Assembly: GCA_016647705.1 (NCBI GenBank)
Contig: CM028335.1
Span: 20,686,905-20,750,904, forward strand
Direction of reading: 5' to 3'
DNA: 64,000 bases
Origin: Eucommia ulmoides
Lineage: Eukaryota; Streptophyta; Magnoliopsida; Garryales; Eucommiaceae
Shown: one piece after another, positions 10,797 through 22,755 of the stretch
How the letters are laid out: every line of letters begins with the position of its first letter
Position numbering within the stretch: position 1 is the first letter of the stretch
Notes under the pieces: model-generated
Told to the model about the DNA's origin: nothing
The model's database searches: none
Seen by the model: only the letters and a program-made list of their open reading frames with translations
Program-made: the position numbers and the translations under genes

Positions 10797-11815
10797 CTAG
10801 ACAAGACTCACTTTGTATTTAAATATATTGCATATTTTAAATTCCTTGTAGTAATTGTTCCACGCCTGATGAATACTGATTTTCTCGGAATGGGAGTCGT
10901 ACAAAACTAAATTGTCAGAAGTTCTGAGGTGAAACTGATAATCCTTCCAAAACCCATGAAATCTATAAACTTTTGGACAATCTATAATTGCATAATTTTT
11001 TGTCCAACACCCTTCTTGTCCCATTAACCATATATCCAACTTAGACAATCCGGAGAATTTCCAAAGGAAAAGAGCGATGGATTCGTTGCAAAGGGCAAGA
11101 TTGCCATGGTTTGTACTGGCATCAGCTAGTGGTGGTACTTCTCGAAACTCCTCATTGGCCATATCAAATGCCAAAATATAAACATCATTGTGATCGTCGA
11201 CCGATATCAACCAATAATAAACACCCTTGGCATAGGTATTTGACATGGATGGATTCTAGAAATGCATTGAAGGGAAATGAAACTTAAGGTGTCTCCAAGA
11301 ATCATGACCCTACGTATACACTGAAACAAAGGCTTCGTCAAAACGTGGGTTGTGACCTTCCCTCTCGTCCCAAAATAACAGAATCAAAACAACCTTGTAT
11401 AAATTAGTTGAGGGGTCCAACCCAAAACCAAAATCTGGACATGATGGATCCAAGTATGAGGCTACATCGTCACGGGGTGAAGCCATAGGGAGGGGCTTAA
11501 ACTCTCTAGTCGCCGGATTCCACCATGCCAAGTGGAAGGCATTTGTAGGTACTTTGGCTGTTTAAAAGTGACATCAGGAAGGGTTGGATCAGAGCAATAG
11601 ACAATTGCATGTTTCATGGGAGTGTGTTGGGTAGCATATATGAGCATACATGCCTTATTTCTATTATCCTTGTAGTGTTGATGAATGAAAGCATTGCTTT
11701 TGATAAGTGAGTTCTAGAATTTACAAACACACTTAAATCACAATAAGGATTTCATTGGAAGTATTAAGAGAATCTCCATTAACATATCTTCCGGAAGATG
11801 GAAATCAATGTCAGT
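10797..11815 (-). pseudogene. F-box/FBA-domain gene, inactivated
   Basis: Minus-strand reading shows an F-box from about 11806 (DFHLPEDMLMEILLILPMKS, then FKCVCKF, NSLI). It is followed by the F-box-associated region: NPATREFKPLP, DFGFGLDPSTNLYKVV, FVSVYT, SWRHL, KGVYYWL, ILAFDMANEEFREVP and WLMGQEG. This is the layout of plant F-box proteins that act as substrate receptors of SCF ubiquitin ligases. At least four in-frame stops are visible: two in the F-box at positions where Trp or Arg is expected, and two between VSVYT and MSNTYAKGVYYWL. A frameshift/deletion lies near 11520, before NPATREF. No start codon is found. It is the only cellular-gene-like locus outside a mobile element, and is clearly dead. 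Confidence 0.85.
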
Positions 11816-14227
11816 CCACTGGTATCATCATGGAAAAATTAAAAAGTTAATAACATATACATGTTAAAAAAGACGAAACAAATTAGGTTGAGGATTATAA
11901 GAACATACTTCTTTTTCTAAAGGAACACGAGAATAAACATTGTTTGACATCTTTGCCATATACCCACTGTATGTATCAATTTTGTGATGCCATAGATTAG
12001 ATGAGACTCATACACATGGCCAATATTTCGAGAATCATGAATAATAATCCCAAATGCATGACATATTTGAAAGAATAACATAAGCACAAAAATCTATTAA
12101 ATTTATTTGTTAATTAATTAAATGGATAGTGCAATTGTAGTTATCTATAATAAATTTCATTAAATACATAAAATCACAGTAAGATTCTACACTATATAAG
12201 ATTTATTGGGGAAATGGCGCATGATTTCCAAATCTGAAGATTAATGTGTAATAATAATATGTAAATCTAATTATTTACTTTGAAATAATTAAAAAAATTA
12301 AAATTCCAAATTTTTATATTTGATTTTAAACAATATTGTCACTATGTAATATGGAGCAATTAATGGATGGAATAATTGAACATATATCTCTATTTTGAAT
12401 ACTTGAGTTTACACCCGGTTACTAAATTAGTTAAAACATTATAAAAACTGACTGACACCATATATGTTTAAAAACATTAACCTTGCAACTTCAAAAAATC
12501 ATATTTGTTTTTCGTTTGTCATATTTTAATATTTGTTTTATTTTTGGTTTTTATTCTACCTCTCATCCTCTTGTTTTGCCAACATATATATATATTTTTT
12601 ATTTTGTTCTCTATTTTATTTTGTTTGTTTCATTTGTATTATATTTAATCTATAGAGAAAAATAAAAAATCGAACCTAAAAATAAGAAAAAAAAATTAAA
12701 AAAAAAAAGAAGAAGAAGTAAACTAAACAATTGAAACTAAAAAGGAAAAAAAAAAAAAAATCTCTTTAACCTTGCAAATTCGAAAGTCGATTTTTTTTTT
12801 TGTTTGATTTCTATTTTATTTAATTTTAATTTTTTGTTTGTTATCTATTTTTATTTTGTTTGTTTCATTTGTTTTTTATTTACTTCATAGAAAATGAAAA
12901 ATTAAAAATCGAATCTAAAAACAAGACCACAACATTAGAAAAAAATAAAAATAAAATAAAAATTATAAATAAAATTAAAACTAAAAAAGGAAAAATGAAA
13001 AACAAGAACACAAAAAAATTAACAAAAATAAAATAAAATTAATTCTTTTTATTTTTCTTTATTTTTGCTTCATTTTTTATTAGATTTTTTTTTTTTGGGT
13101 AAAATGAGATTTGAGTAGTAAAGAATTTGAAAACATTATTACATCGTGTTACAACATATTAAGAACAAATGATTTTAAAATCAAATCAGCAAATGATTAA
13201 TGAATTATTTTAAAATTATAATTTTTCCTTGGTGACGCAAAATTTGCATAAGTTGCATAATCTAAACATTGTTTAATAAATTTGATTGATTTATATGAAT
13301 AAGACCAAATATATATAAATTACAAACTTTATCGAGTAATTAAATTCATACTAGGAGTCAAATGACAAATAGGTTTACGCAAACCGTTTACAATTGGTGT
13401 ATATAATTGAAGGAATGAATTGTTGAAGTTCGACTTCGGTCTTTTGATCATATTTTAATTGTAATTTATCTAATGACTGTGAGTGATAAAAATGCAATAT
13501 ATCATAGTTTAAGAGCTTTATCAAAGATATTGACGCACCTCGGAAAAACATTTGAAGCTGTTAATTTGTTATTTTTGTTTTTTTAAATGAATTTGGATAA
13601 GCTTATGTTGAAATCTTTTATGAAAACAAATATAAGATTTTTCTAGGCACCGGTTTTTTAAAACAAAGTTTTTGGTCGGTTGTTTTTTAGAGAAAAAAAA
13701 TAAAATTAAACACCACTTAGCATTGCGTTTAAATGGTGTTAGGTCACCGGGGTTTTGAAAATACTATTTTATTTTATAAGTGGCCCAAATTTTACTCGAA
13801 TATTAGCCTAATCAGAGAAGTCCCAAAGTTTGAGGTTCAGTTTGCCTAAATAATCTTTTAAATTAAAACAAATCCAAGGGATATTTAGTTTAGTTAAAAA
13901 TGATATTCCCTTTACTTGCTTTTTGATTGTCAATTGATTACGAAAAAAATCAACAAGTTTGGCCCCTGGTGGGTTGATTTTTTTTAGTTAAGCTACTTTG
14001 GCAACTAGAATTTTAAATACTTGCAGAAATTCCTCGGAAGAAATGAGGAGAGAAAAAATATTTAAAAGCAAAATACTTAAATAAAAATATTTTTCGGGAT
14101 CCTTATTGTGTAAGTATCTGTTTTTGAGAAAGATCCTTATTATGCATAATTTTTTTAATTTTTTTTTATGATCTTTACTATGAAGAAATATACATATATA
14201 CATACATAAATACATGCATACGTACGT

Positions 14228-14230
<3 letters not shown>
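11816..14230. repeat. AT-rich intergenic DNA with a 290-bp degenerate tandem duplication
   Basis: No gene is visible. At 12480-13080 a T-rich then A-rich unit occurs twice: CCTTGCAA at 12482 and 12770, then TTTGTTTCATTTG, then AAAAATCGAA. This is a low-complexity tandem duplication. Short open frames here are products of poly-T/poly-A composition. Confidence 0.5.

Positions 14231-14272
<42 letters not shown>
14231..14272. repeat. (TA)n tract at the Helitron A junction
   Basis: About 20 TA units directly border the CTAG terminus at 14273-14276. Helitrons insert between A and T, so TA-rich tracts are natural targets. Confidence 0.85.
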
Positions 14273-14273
<1 letters not shown>

Positions 14274-14306
14274 TAGGGCATAATCCGTGCCTGAAGGTAC
14301 GGGTGA
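14273..14306 (-). other. Helitron 3' hairpin and CTAG terminus
   Basis: The stem of about 9-10 bp is formed by CCGTGCC and GGTACGG around GAA, followed on the minus strand by a short spacer and CTAG. Confidence 0.7.
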
Positions 14307-14589
14307 AAAAAAAAATTGAACTTCTCGTCTATACAACAATATAAACTTAATAAATTGCAATACATGGAATCTAATCGAGATTAGGATAAAATTCACGAAA
14401 TATTAAATTGCACTCATGGAAAAAAAAATGAAACTGAAAATTGATTATCCAAGCCATGTATTTATCACCAAATCCATCAAATTATAACACAATACAAATG
14501 CAAATGACATCTTAACATGAACTCTCGAAATTTCAAACAATAATCTTCATATGTGCTGATGCAGATGAAACCATGCTGTTGACCTATCA

Positions 14590-14660
14590 AATCCATGCCT
14601 GAAGGTAGTTGATAAAATTCTTGTCTAGGGTATAACCTGTGCCTGAAGGCATGGGTTTTA
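14590..14660 (-). other. Additional internal Helitron-type 3' termini
   Basis: A second complete terminus lies at 14625-14658: hairpin AACCTGTGCC-TGAA-GGCATGGGTT followed on the minus strand by ATACCCTAG. Half of another hairpin lies at 14591-14610 (ATCCATGCCTGAAGGTAG). They indicate end-to-end or nested insertion of the same family, or duplication of its terminus. Confidence 0.6.
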
Positions 14661-15339
14661 ATTTTTTTTTTTTAATATCAGGCATGACAATAACTAACAC
14701 AATGATACCATAAACAATTATTTTCTAATTTATGATAATACCATAATTTACAATATGAACTTTAACAATCCAACATAATAATCTATTGTCATACATTAAA
14801 AATTCAGTAGTATAAATCTATCACTCATGATACTGAAGCCTACCATTCAGAACTACTGAAACTTACCTTAATTATAAAATGTCAATCCATAAATTCTCTC
14901 CATTTGTCTTCAATATTTGAAGTGCCACATGTTTTTATATCGTCTAATAAAAAACAAACGCAATAATTAAATTTAATATAAAAAAGGGCATGATTTAGCA
15001 AGAAAAAAAATTGACATAACCCTTTTTATTTCTATAACATTCCCAAATTATCAACACATGTCTTATAATAAACACGATATAAACAAACACAACCAATAAA
15101 AAAATTGCAATATTTTGACATAATCCTTCTTGTTTATATGACACTCAAATTTCGGAAAAATAATTTGAAAACAAAAATAATGTATTAAAAATATACAAAT
15201 ATATTATTTTCAGGCTAGGAATGATTAAGAATCCCTATTTATGGGAAGATCGGTGCAAAAAATGATAAAATTCATCTAAATACATGTATAAATGGGTGAG
15301 ATTGACTATAAGAATATGAAAATTTGATGGAATCAAGAG

Positions 15340-15460
15340 GATTACTGTTGACATAATACCGTCCGACCATCTCCCAAACCACCAATTTTGGACATCAACT
15401 CTTTTTCTTGAAGCTCCGTATTTTGTCTGGTGAATTCGACAATTAATATTAATGTTTCAA
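15340..15460 (-). pseudogene. Unidentified exon-like fragment in Helitron A
   Basis: The minus strand has a 40-residue coding-like stretch (FETLILIVEFTRQNTELQEKEL, then GGLGDGRTVLCQQ) with a coiled-coil look. It is preceded by a pyrimidine-rich, intron-like tract. I do not recognise the protein. It may be part of a captured gene. Confidence 0.25.
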
Positions 15461-16509
15461 AACGGTGTTGTGAATTGAAATTTAGAAATATATACACCAA
15501 GTAAAACCCCCAATGTTCAAATTTTGCAAACAGCACATAACCTTTTGCAGAAATTCACACCAATATATATAAACAGAAATCAAGATTAAATGATACCAAT
15601 AAACATTAAGGGTATTTATTTTTTTTGTTGAGTCCTCTTTGTTTCCGACATAGTCCAAATTCAGAAAAATGATATACGAAATTAATGTAAAAACAAAATG
15701 TGTTTGAGTATAGTCGATTGTGGAAGAGTTGAAAATAAATTCGATGGTGATTAAACAATAAAAAACAGGATAAAAATACCAAAAATTTGAAAACAAAGTG
15801 CATTCAAGCTCCGTCGACGATGGTCAGTCAAAGAATTCAAGAAATTAAAAAATAATAAATTCACTGAATCTAATCCAAAAATTCATTGTAGATCTTATTG
15901 GGAGGGACTCACACCGTAGGAAGAGATTCTAAAACATTCAAAACAATTTATGTGACATCCACCCACAAAATTTTAAAAAATAAACAAAGAATTTAAAAAT
16001 CAGGTAACGATTAGCACCAAAACAAATAACATACGAATGTTTTCCAGCCTCTAGGACATGTATCATCAAGATTTGGATAATCAAGAAATTGTGAACATTA
16101 ACCGTTAGCTAAACAGGTTTGCAATATAAATAGGCTAGAGAAATATGTCAGGTGATAGATTCAACCCATTATTTAATAAGTGTATATTGTGGTTTGGTTA
16201 TATATTTAGAAATGTTGAATTCAACTGGTGAATTAAAACTTGAACTAAAATTTTTAGTAATCCGTTTATAATTCAAAATCCAATTCCCAAGTTAACCCAA
16301 ATCACCTAAGATGAGGATTACTCGAATTTATAAAAAATAAAATAAAATAAATAAATAAATAAATTCACTTACAACCTAGAGTATGTGTATATGAATTTTT
16401 TTCTCTTACATCTATATGTTAAGTAATCTGATATAAGTAATAAGAAGGTTTACGAAATAAAAAAGATAATAAGTTACAAAAAATAAAAATAAAAAATAAA
16501 TGTTATAAA

Positions 16510-16565
16510 GAGGATTATACCCTAAGTAACCCTTCCCTAGGGTATAACCCTTGCCTAGAGTATAA
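16510..16565 (-). other. Degenerate Helitron-type terminus
   Basis: The sequence CCCTAGGGTATAACCCTTGCC at 16535-16555, preceded by CCCTAAGTAACCC, repeats the CTAG plus hairpin-arm core of the termini at 14273, 14625 and 20893. Only one hairpin arm is kept. Confidence 0.45.
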
Positions 16566-16581
16566 AATAACAAACATATTT

Positions 16582-17240
16582 TAGGATCATGGAGGAGCAT
16601 GATGAAGAACTGGTATCAAAGCTGAAAGCTAATGAAAAAATGTTGAAACACCTAAAATTACCATTTGCTACAATGCCGTTGTGATCGATTTCAGAAATTC
16701 ATATAGAAGGCTAATAGTTTCCAAAACCTGTAAAAGAACATCAATCCTGAAGAATTCAAAAACAAACATATATTTAGAAATAGATAACATGAAATCAAGA
16801 AATTAGGTATTACGATTTCATGTATAAAGACCTCATAACAGAAAAATGTGATTGAATAAATCATGAACAGTTGAAATCGTATAGGTACACAAACAGATTT
16901 TGGAATCATGGTTAGCGTAACGAAGAACTGGTATCAAAACTGAAAGTTAATGAAAAACTGTTGAAAGACATGAAATTACCATTCACTACAATGCCATCGT
17001 GATCAATTTCAGAAATTCAGATAGATCAGAAATTCATATAGAAGTCTAATAGTTTCCAAAACCCATAAAAGAACGTCAATCCTGAAGAATTTAAAAACAA
17101 ACATATATTTAGAAATAGATTAACATGAAATCAAGAAGTTAGGTATTACGATTTCATGAATAAAGGCCTCAAAACAGAAAAATGTGATTGAATAAATCAA
17201 GAACAATTGAAACCGCATAGGTACACAAACAAATTTTAAG
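16582..17240. repeat. Tandem duplication, two copies of about 325 bp
   Basis: Copy 1 (about 16582-16905) and copy 2 (about 16906-17240) share GAAGAACTGGTATCAAA, CATTTGCTACAATGCC-like, GTTTCCAAAACC and AACAAACATATATTTAG in the same order at nearly identical spacing. Copy 2 has a short internal repeat of AGAAATTCA near 17010-17040. Confidence 0.85.
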
Positions 17241-17259
17241 ATAAAAATACTAAATATAC

Positions 17260-18572
17260 TAATAATAAAAAAAACCTTATTTTTGTAGCTTCCTCCCAAG
17301 GGAAAAAATGGAAAAAGAAAAGAAAATAAATGTGCAACGGGAAAATAGAGAAAATCGGGGGGAAAAAAAAAAACTAAAAAAAGGTAAAAACAGGAAAAAA
17401 TAGGGAAAAAAAATAAAAATAAATCCAATCTCTAAAAACAATAAAATCAAACAAAAATATAACTTAACTAAAATAAATGTAAGTTTATATTTTTGAACAA
17501 ATAATTTGTAAAACTAAAACCATCTTTTGCAACTTTCTTCTAAGGAAAAAAATTATAAAAACAAAAAATAAAAAAGAGAACATAAAAAGACAAAAAAAAA
17601 AAAAAAAAAACAAGAAAAAAAAGAAGAAAAGAAAAGACAATTATCTAGGTAATAAACTCAATACAAGCACACTATAAGATCACTATAAACCAAAAAAATC
17701 TAACCACACAATAACACATACAATTATCTAGGAACAAACTTTAATGATAAATCATTCACAATTCATTCATTATTAATAATGACGATACAACATCCATACT
17801 TGAACTAATGCACATAAATCAAAATTAAAACATCAAACTCAAGTAAAATTTACGATCAAGATATTGTGAAAACATGTGGGATTCCACAAAAATTCAAATC
17901 AATAAATACATCCTAATCCAAAGAAGGAAACAAAAACATATTAAAAAAAAAAAAAAAAAAACAGGAAAAAAAAAAAGGAAAATAGGAAAAAACTAAAAAA
18001 TAAATAAAAAAAATAGGATATTTTTTTTTTCATCTTCCTTCCTAAGAAAAAAAAAAATGAAAGGAAAAAATAGTATAATAGGAAAACATGAGAAAATTGG
18101 GAAAAAAAATAAAAAGAAGAAAACAAATACAAAATGGGAAAACATGAGAAAATCAGGGAGAAAAAAGAATTAAAAAATAGTAAAAATAGGGAGAAATAGA
18201 TTAAAAGAAAATTCAATCTCTCAAAATAGTAAAATTTAACTAAAATTTAACTTATATAAAACAAATGTATGTTTATTTTTTCCAACACATAATATGTAAA
18301 ACTAAAACTATGTTTTGCAACTTTATTTTCAAGAAAACAAAAAATAGCAAAGAAAAGAAAAATAAAATAGGTAAAAAAGAGGGAAAGAAAAAAAAAAAAA
18401 AAAAAAGAAGGTTCTTGCTTTAGCACCTTCCTAAGTAAAGAATAGAATAAAAAGAAAAAAATAGTATAAGAGGGGAGAAAACTGGGGAAAAAAAAAACCC
18501 AGTGAAAACAGGGAAAAAAAAATAACGAACAAAAAAAAAAACATTGAAAATAGGAAAAAATAGATAATAATA

Positions 18573-18606
<34 letters not shown>

Positions 18607-18860
18607 CATTAAACAGAAATCGGAGATAACATGAAAAATCAGAATATAAAAAGAAATAAAAAATAAAAAATTATCATAGGGAAATAGGAAAAGACAAAAA
18701 AATAAAAACAGAAGAAAACATAAAATAACTCAGTCTCTAAAAATTGTACAATCAAGTTGATGATAGAGAGAGGGACAAAAAAAAGAGATAAAGAAAAATA
18801 GTAACATATAGAAAGAAAAAAAAAGAAGTGAAAATACGAAACAAAAATAAAACTGTTTTC
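17260..18860. repeat. Purine-rich (AAAAGGGAAAA) degenerate tandem region
   Basis: About 1.6 kb in which the + strand is almost entirely A with G. It is built from runs such as GGAAAAAA, broken by two related pyrimidine-containing segments (17430-17545 and 18215-18330) that share AACTAAAA, AAATGTA and TTTGCAACTTT. The spacing suggests a diverged tandem unit of about 780 bp. Long open frames on the minus strand are Phe/Leu/Ser runs caused by composition and are not genes. Confidence 0.7.
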
Positions 18861-19120
18861 AACAAAACACATTACATAAACCAAATCATTCATTGAATAA
18901 CAATTAAATGTAAAGAAAAGCAAAATAAATTGTGACACAAATCATAGCAAAAAACATAGAAAATTACACTATTTGCCCATGAAATGCTCATAATTACAAA
19001 TCATAGCAGGAAGCATAGAAAAAATCTAATTTGTTGCAAACAGTGCAATTCATGGGCAATCATTTAATCATAACATTCTATTTTCGACAAAAAAATACCT
19101 CATTATCTGAGATTTTGTCT

Positions 19121-19456
19121 TTAGTCGTCAATCATCAATGTTGTCTTCATCCTTGGATTATGTTTTCTTATTATGTTCCACAATCTCATATTTGCGTACT
19201 GCTTCACCGCATTAGATTTAACAAATAATTTTCCTTCTTCGATTTCTATCACTGGCTTTCCTGAATTAAAAATCCATAAAGTTAATCGATGTATAAATGT
19301 AATATAAATACCAAATGAAGGAAACTGCAATGGCATACCATTGGGTGCGGGAACAGCAAAAATATCGTCTTTAGACTCACCAGATGAGTCTTCCATGGAC
19401 CCATCTAATGTGATCAACCAGGAAGGAAAAAACGTCAACCAAATATCACAAACCAC
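19121..19456 (-). pseudogene. Captured two-exon gene fragment with splice sites
   Basis: On the minus strand an acidic, Ser-rich stretch (DGSMEDSSGESKDDIF, AVPAPNG) is followed by GTATGCC, an AT-rich intron of about 80 bp and the acceptor TTTTAATTCAG. It continues with KPVIEIEEGKLFVKS and NAVKQYANMRLWNIIRKHN. The frame ends at a stop after LMIDD. Intron removal joins two open segments in one frame, which supports a real gene origin. I do not recognise the protein. Position inside Helitron A and the lack of a start suggest gene capture. Confidence 0.5.
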
Positions 19457-20049
19457 TTCTTATGCATTTTAGACTAATCGAAGAAATCGAGTGGATATTA
19501 TCTATGGAAATAGAGAAACTACAACAAAAATAGAGTAACAAAATTTCCAAGAATCAATTGAGATCATTAGTACACAATTCAATACTTTCCCCAGTTTCGC
19601 ATTTTAAGAGAAAAATCAAAAGAAAAAAAAAATCAAAATGCATAAGATGCTTGCAAGTTGACTTGGCGACTTATGAGCCAGAAGTACCCCAAAACGTTCA
19701 CATCTGAAAAAATTCAAAGCTCAATGAATTCATGCAGAATCCAAATACAAAACTCACAAAAAATCTGTAGATGAAATAGTCTAGAAACCAATTGTGGCCG
19801 ATTAAGAAAATAAGAAAAAGTGAGAGATAGAGAATCAACTGTTCATATCCAAATTTTTTCAAAGCTTACAAATTTTCAAAACAATGATACGAAGAACCCT
19901 AAATATAAATTTCAGAAGAAAAATCATGTACATTTCACAATTAAGAATCCTCCAGTTTTCTCGAAACAACCATCGTCAGATCCACTTACTGGGTAGACGA
20001 AATCATGGATCCAATCAGGCTATAAACACTAACCCATAAGATTCGATAA

Positions 20050-20470
20050 ACAGATCTGAAAAGAAAGGGGTTGGAGAGACTTACCTGGAGATCGGTGGAC
20101 GATTTCTTGCAAAACTCACGCGAGATCGACAAACATGATGGTGCGGCGAAGTGGTAAGGTACGACAGCTGGATAGTGGCGTGGATGAACATATCTGGAAA
20201 AAAAAAAGAGATGGGAGAGACCTTCCTGGACGACGGTGATGGATGGTGGTGCGGCAACGTGGAAGGCAGCAGGAGTGAGGAAGAGGAGGAGAGAGAGAGC
20301 GCTGACAGGGCCGTGATGGCGCGGCGAGAATGGCGAGAAAGAGAGAATCTAGATGGGAGAAAGGAGCAGGAGCGACCGCCACATATGAACTCGACAGAGA
20401 CTGAAGCCGATTTCAGGTGATGGCGATGGTCTAGGGATGGCGACGAAAAAAATGACGGTAATGGTGGCGG
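20050..20470 (-). pseudogene. Captured 5' UTR/first-exon-like fragment
   Basis: GC-rich DNA, unlike its surroundings, carries on the minus strand a CT-rich leader and a strong 5' splice donor (CTCCAG|GTAAGT near 20085). Before the donor an open reading ends SISREFCKKSSTDLQ. It lies upstream, in the minus-strand sense, of the spliced fragment at 19121-19456 and may be the first exon of the same captured gene. The protein is not identified. Confidence 0.4.
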
Positions 20471-20775
20471 TGAAGGTGATGGAATAGTGATATAGCATAG
20501 GGAAGGAGGAAGGTTGGAGGAGAATTAACTAAACCCTAACCCTACCGATTAAGAGTTTGATTGAATAATTAATTAATCTATAAAGTTAATCTCAACCCTT
20601 GATCTAATTTGATCTAACGGAAAACAATATCACTTAATATTATTTAATCTCGACCGTTGGATATTCGATCCAACGATCTAAAATGCCTCAAATATATAAT
20701 TTGTCCATATTCAATCTCAACCATCAGATATTCGATTTGACGGCTCAAAATGTCTCAAAATGTAAATATGTTGTG

Positions 20776-20776
<1 letters not shown>

Positions 20777-20829
<53 letters not shown>

Positions 20830-20892
20830 GTATATATGTATATATATGTATATATATATATACATATATACATATATATATGTATGTATGTA
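20777..20892. repeat. (TA)n / TATG microsatellite between two Helitrons
   Basis: A pure TA run (about 20780-20816) grades into (TATATG)n. It is bordered by the proposed 5' end of Helitron A and the 3' end of Helitron B. Confidence 0.85.
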
Positions 20893-22300
20893 TTAGGGTA
20901 TAACCCGTGCCTAAAGGCACGGGTTTTAATTTTTTTTATATTTAAAATTGATTAAATTACGCTATTAGTATATACTCCAAGTATTTTGGAAATGAAATTG
21001 CAAACCAAACAACCGGACTAATCCCATGTTGAGTGTAAAAATTATACAAAGAAAAAAAACGAAACATTTTTTTGACCAATCATAACAATTTCTACTTTTG
21101 ATGTTCATCTTTTTAATAAATGATGAACTTGGTTTTGAACCATTCTAAAAATTCTCAAAATATCCATCTCCCAAACAGGTTGTATTCCTAAATTGATACT
21201 CACACCACGTTTTGATTCGAAATCGAACAGTGAACTAAATGAATCTTTATTCGAACTCATCCCACTTTCTGTTCTAATCATATTCTGCATAGATAGACCT
21301 CCAAGATTCGAATTTTTAGTATCTACCAATGTTAACATTGGTGTTAGCATTTGGTGCACTTGTATAACATTGGTGTTACCTAGTTTGGGCAATGAATCAG
21401 TCATGATCCCCATCAAATAGGCACCCTTAAAAAATTAAAAATATTTTGATATAGTTTCCTTTGTTTATATGACACACTCCAATATTTGAAAGTTATTTTC
21501 AAATGAACACAATCAATAATTAATGTAAAAAAAAAATTGGGCATAGCTCCCTTGATTTATATAACATTCGAATTTATCAACTCTTGTTTTATAACACAAC
21601 ATTGACAAACACAACCAATATTAATTAGGCAAGACAACAACGAACACAATCATATCATAAAACAATAAGATCATAATCTACAATATAAACTTTAACAATA
21701 CAACAAATAACAAATATGTATATATATTATAAACTCAGTAATATAAGTTCACCACTGGAGCCTACCACCTAGGGCTACTGAAACTTACCTTAATTATAGT
21801 TTGTCAAGTTAAAGATTATCTCCATTTGTCTTCAATATTTGAAGTGCCACATGTTTGTATAACATCTAGTGAAAATCAAACACAATAATTATCAACTGGA
21901 CAAATAAATTAGAATCATAACAAAGTTCTAAACACTTATTTTAAATTGAACACAACATAATCCACATAATAATAATATGGGTCCAATTTTTTATTTATTT
22001 TTATTATTTTAATATAGTCCCCCTATTTTTTGGGGAGAGGGGCAAGATTTCAAAATTTTTAAACTCTTATTTCCAAATGAACAAAGAAATAACCACACAA
22101 CCAATAGCTTATATAAAACAATTGATGTAACACCCTTTGTTTATGAAACATTTTCAAATTTTAGACTCATGTTTTCAAATAAATACAACAATAACACAAC
22201 CAATAACCTCCAAACACGATATTAACCAACACAACCAAAGTTTGGAATGGACAATAACACAAAAATTACGAATGAATGAACAATAATACATAATTTTAAA
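20893..22300 (-). mobile_element. Helitron B, same family as A (5' end not found)
   Basis: The minus strand reads AACCCGTGCC-TTTA-GGCACGGGTT (a perfect 10-bp stem), ATACC, CTAA, then T, a clean Helitron 3' end at 20893. The blocks at 21540-21660 and 21750-21900 match 15000-15100 and 14835-14965 in element A, including CTACTGAAACTTACCTTAATTAT and CTTCAATATTTGAAGTGCC. This establishes one family. Extent beyond 22300 is uncertain, and no replicase is seen. Confidence 0.6.
21105..21416 (-). pseudogene. Unidentified coding-like fragment in Helitron B
   Basis: A 103-residue open frame with normal composition (IQVHQMLTPMLTLVDTKNSN, SKRGVSINLGIQPVWEMDIL) lies next to the Helitron 3' end and is absent at the equivalent position of copy A. 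I do not recognise it. It may be a captured exon or chance. Confidence 0.25.
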
Positions 22301-22696
22301 TGCAGTCAGGAAGGATCTCTTTTGCTGATATGGACACATGGCATTCTAAGAAGCTGCCACATCCGCTGCCTCATTTTCTTGAAGTTTTCTAATTTTTTAT
22401 GTTCGTTCTTTTATAAGTTGCATTAAACGTTAATAGTTCTTTAATATGTAATAGATTAAATATATCTTTATTGTATAGTGTTAATATTTTGTGTTATCGT
22501 GTAACAATATAAATTATCGTGTCGTGTTCGTGTTCTGGTTTTGTGACACGATATCTTATCTTGTCATATTGTGTTTCATGTTATCGGGTTTATGTCAGAC
22601 CATGACACAACTTGATAACACAATTTGTTAGCCCTAGCTTGAACAACGTAAGGACACATTTTGTCCTTATTTTTTTTTTTTAAATTATTGTTGTTG

Positions 22697-22755
<59 letters not shown>

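Larger units (their letters stand above)
14273..20776 (-). mobile_element. Candidate non-autonomous Helitron A carrying gene fragments
   Basis: On the minus strand the left boundary reads hairpin (ACCCGTACC-TTCA-GGCACGGAT), a short spacer, CTAG, then T. This is a Helitron 3' terminus (hairpin plus CTRR, insertion before T). The other boundary is proposed at 20776, where the minus strand reads A followed by TCACAACATATTTAC. Both boundaries abut (TA)n tracts, which would rejoin if the element were removed. No Rep/helicase is present. The interior holds tandem duplications, a purine-rich block and fragments with splice signals (19121-19456, 20050-20420). The hairpin family recurs at 20893. The 5' boundary is less certain than the 3' one. 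Confidence 0.55.

Noticed and set aside
17120..18938. Several minus-strand open frames of 90-120 residues rich in Phe, Leu and Ser.
   Set aside because: They are translations of a purine-rich strand with few possible stops; no start context, no domain and no conserved composition.
20521..20550. AAACCCTAACCCTA, telomere-repeat-like sequence.
   Set aside because: Only about two degenerate units; this is common in plant 5' UTRs and promoters and does not indicate an interstitial telomere.
20683..20955. Open frames on both strands made of Tyr-Ile repeats.
   Set aside because: Translation of a TATA microsatellite.
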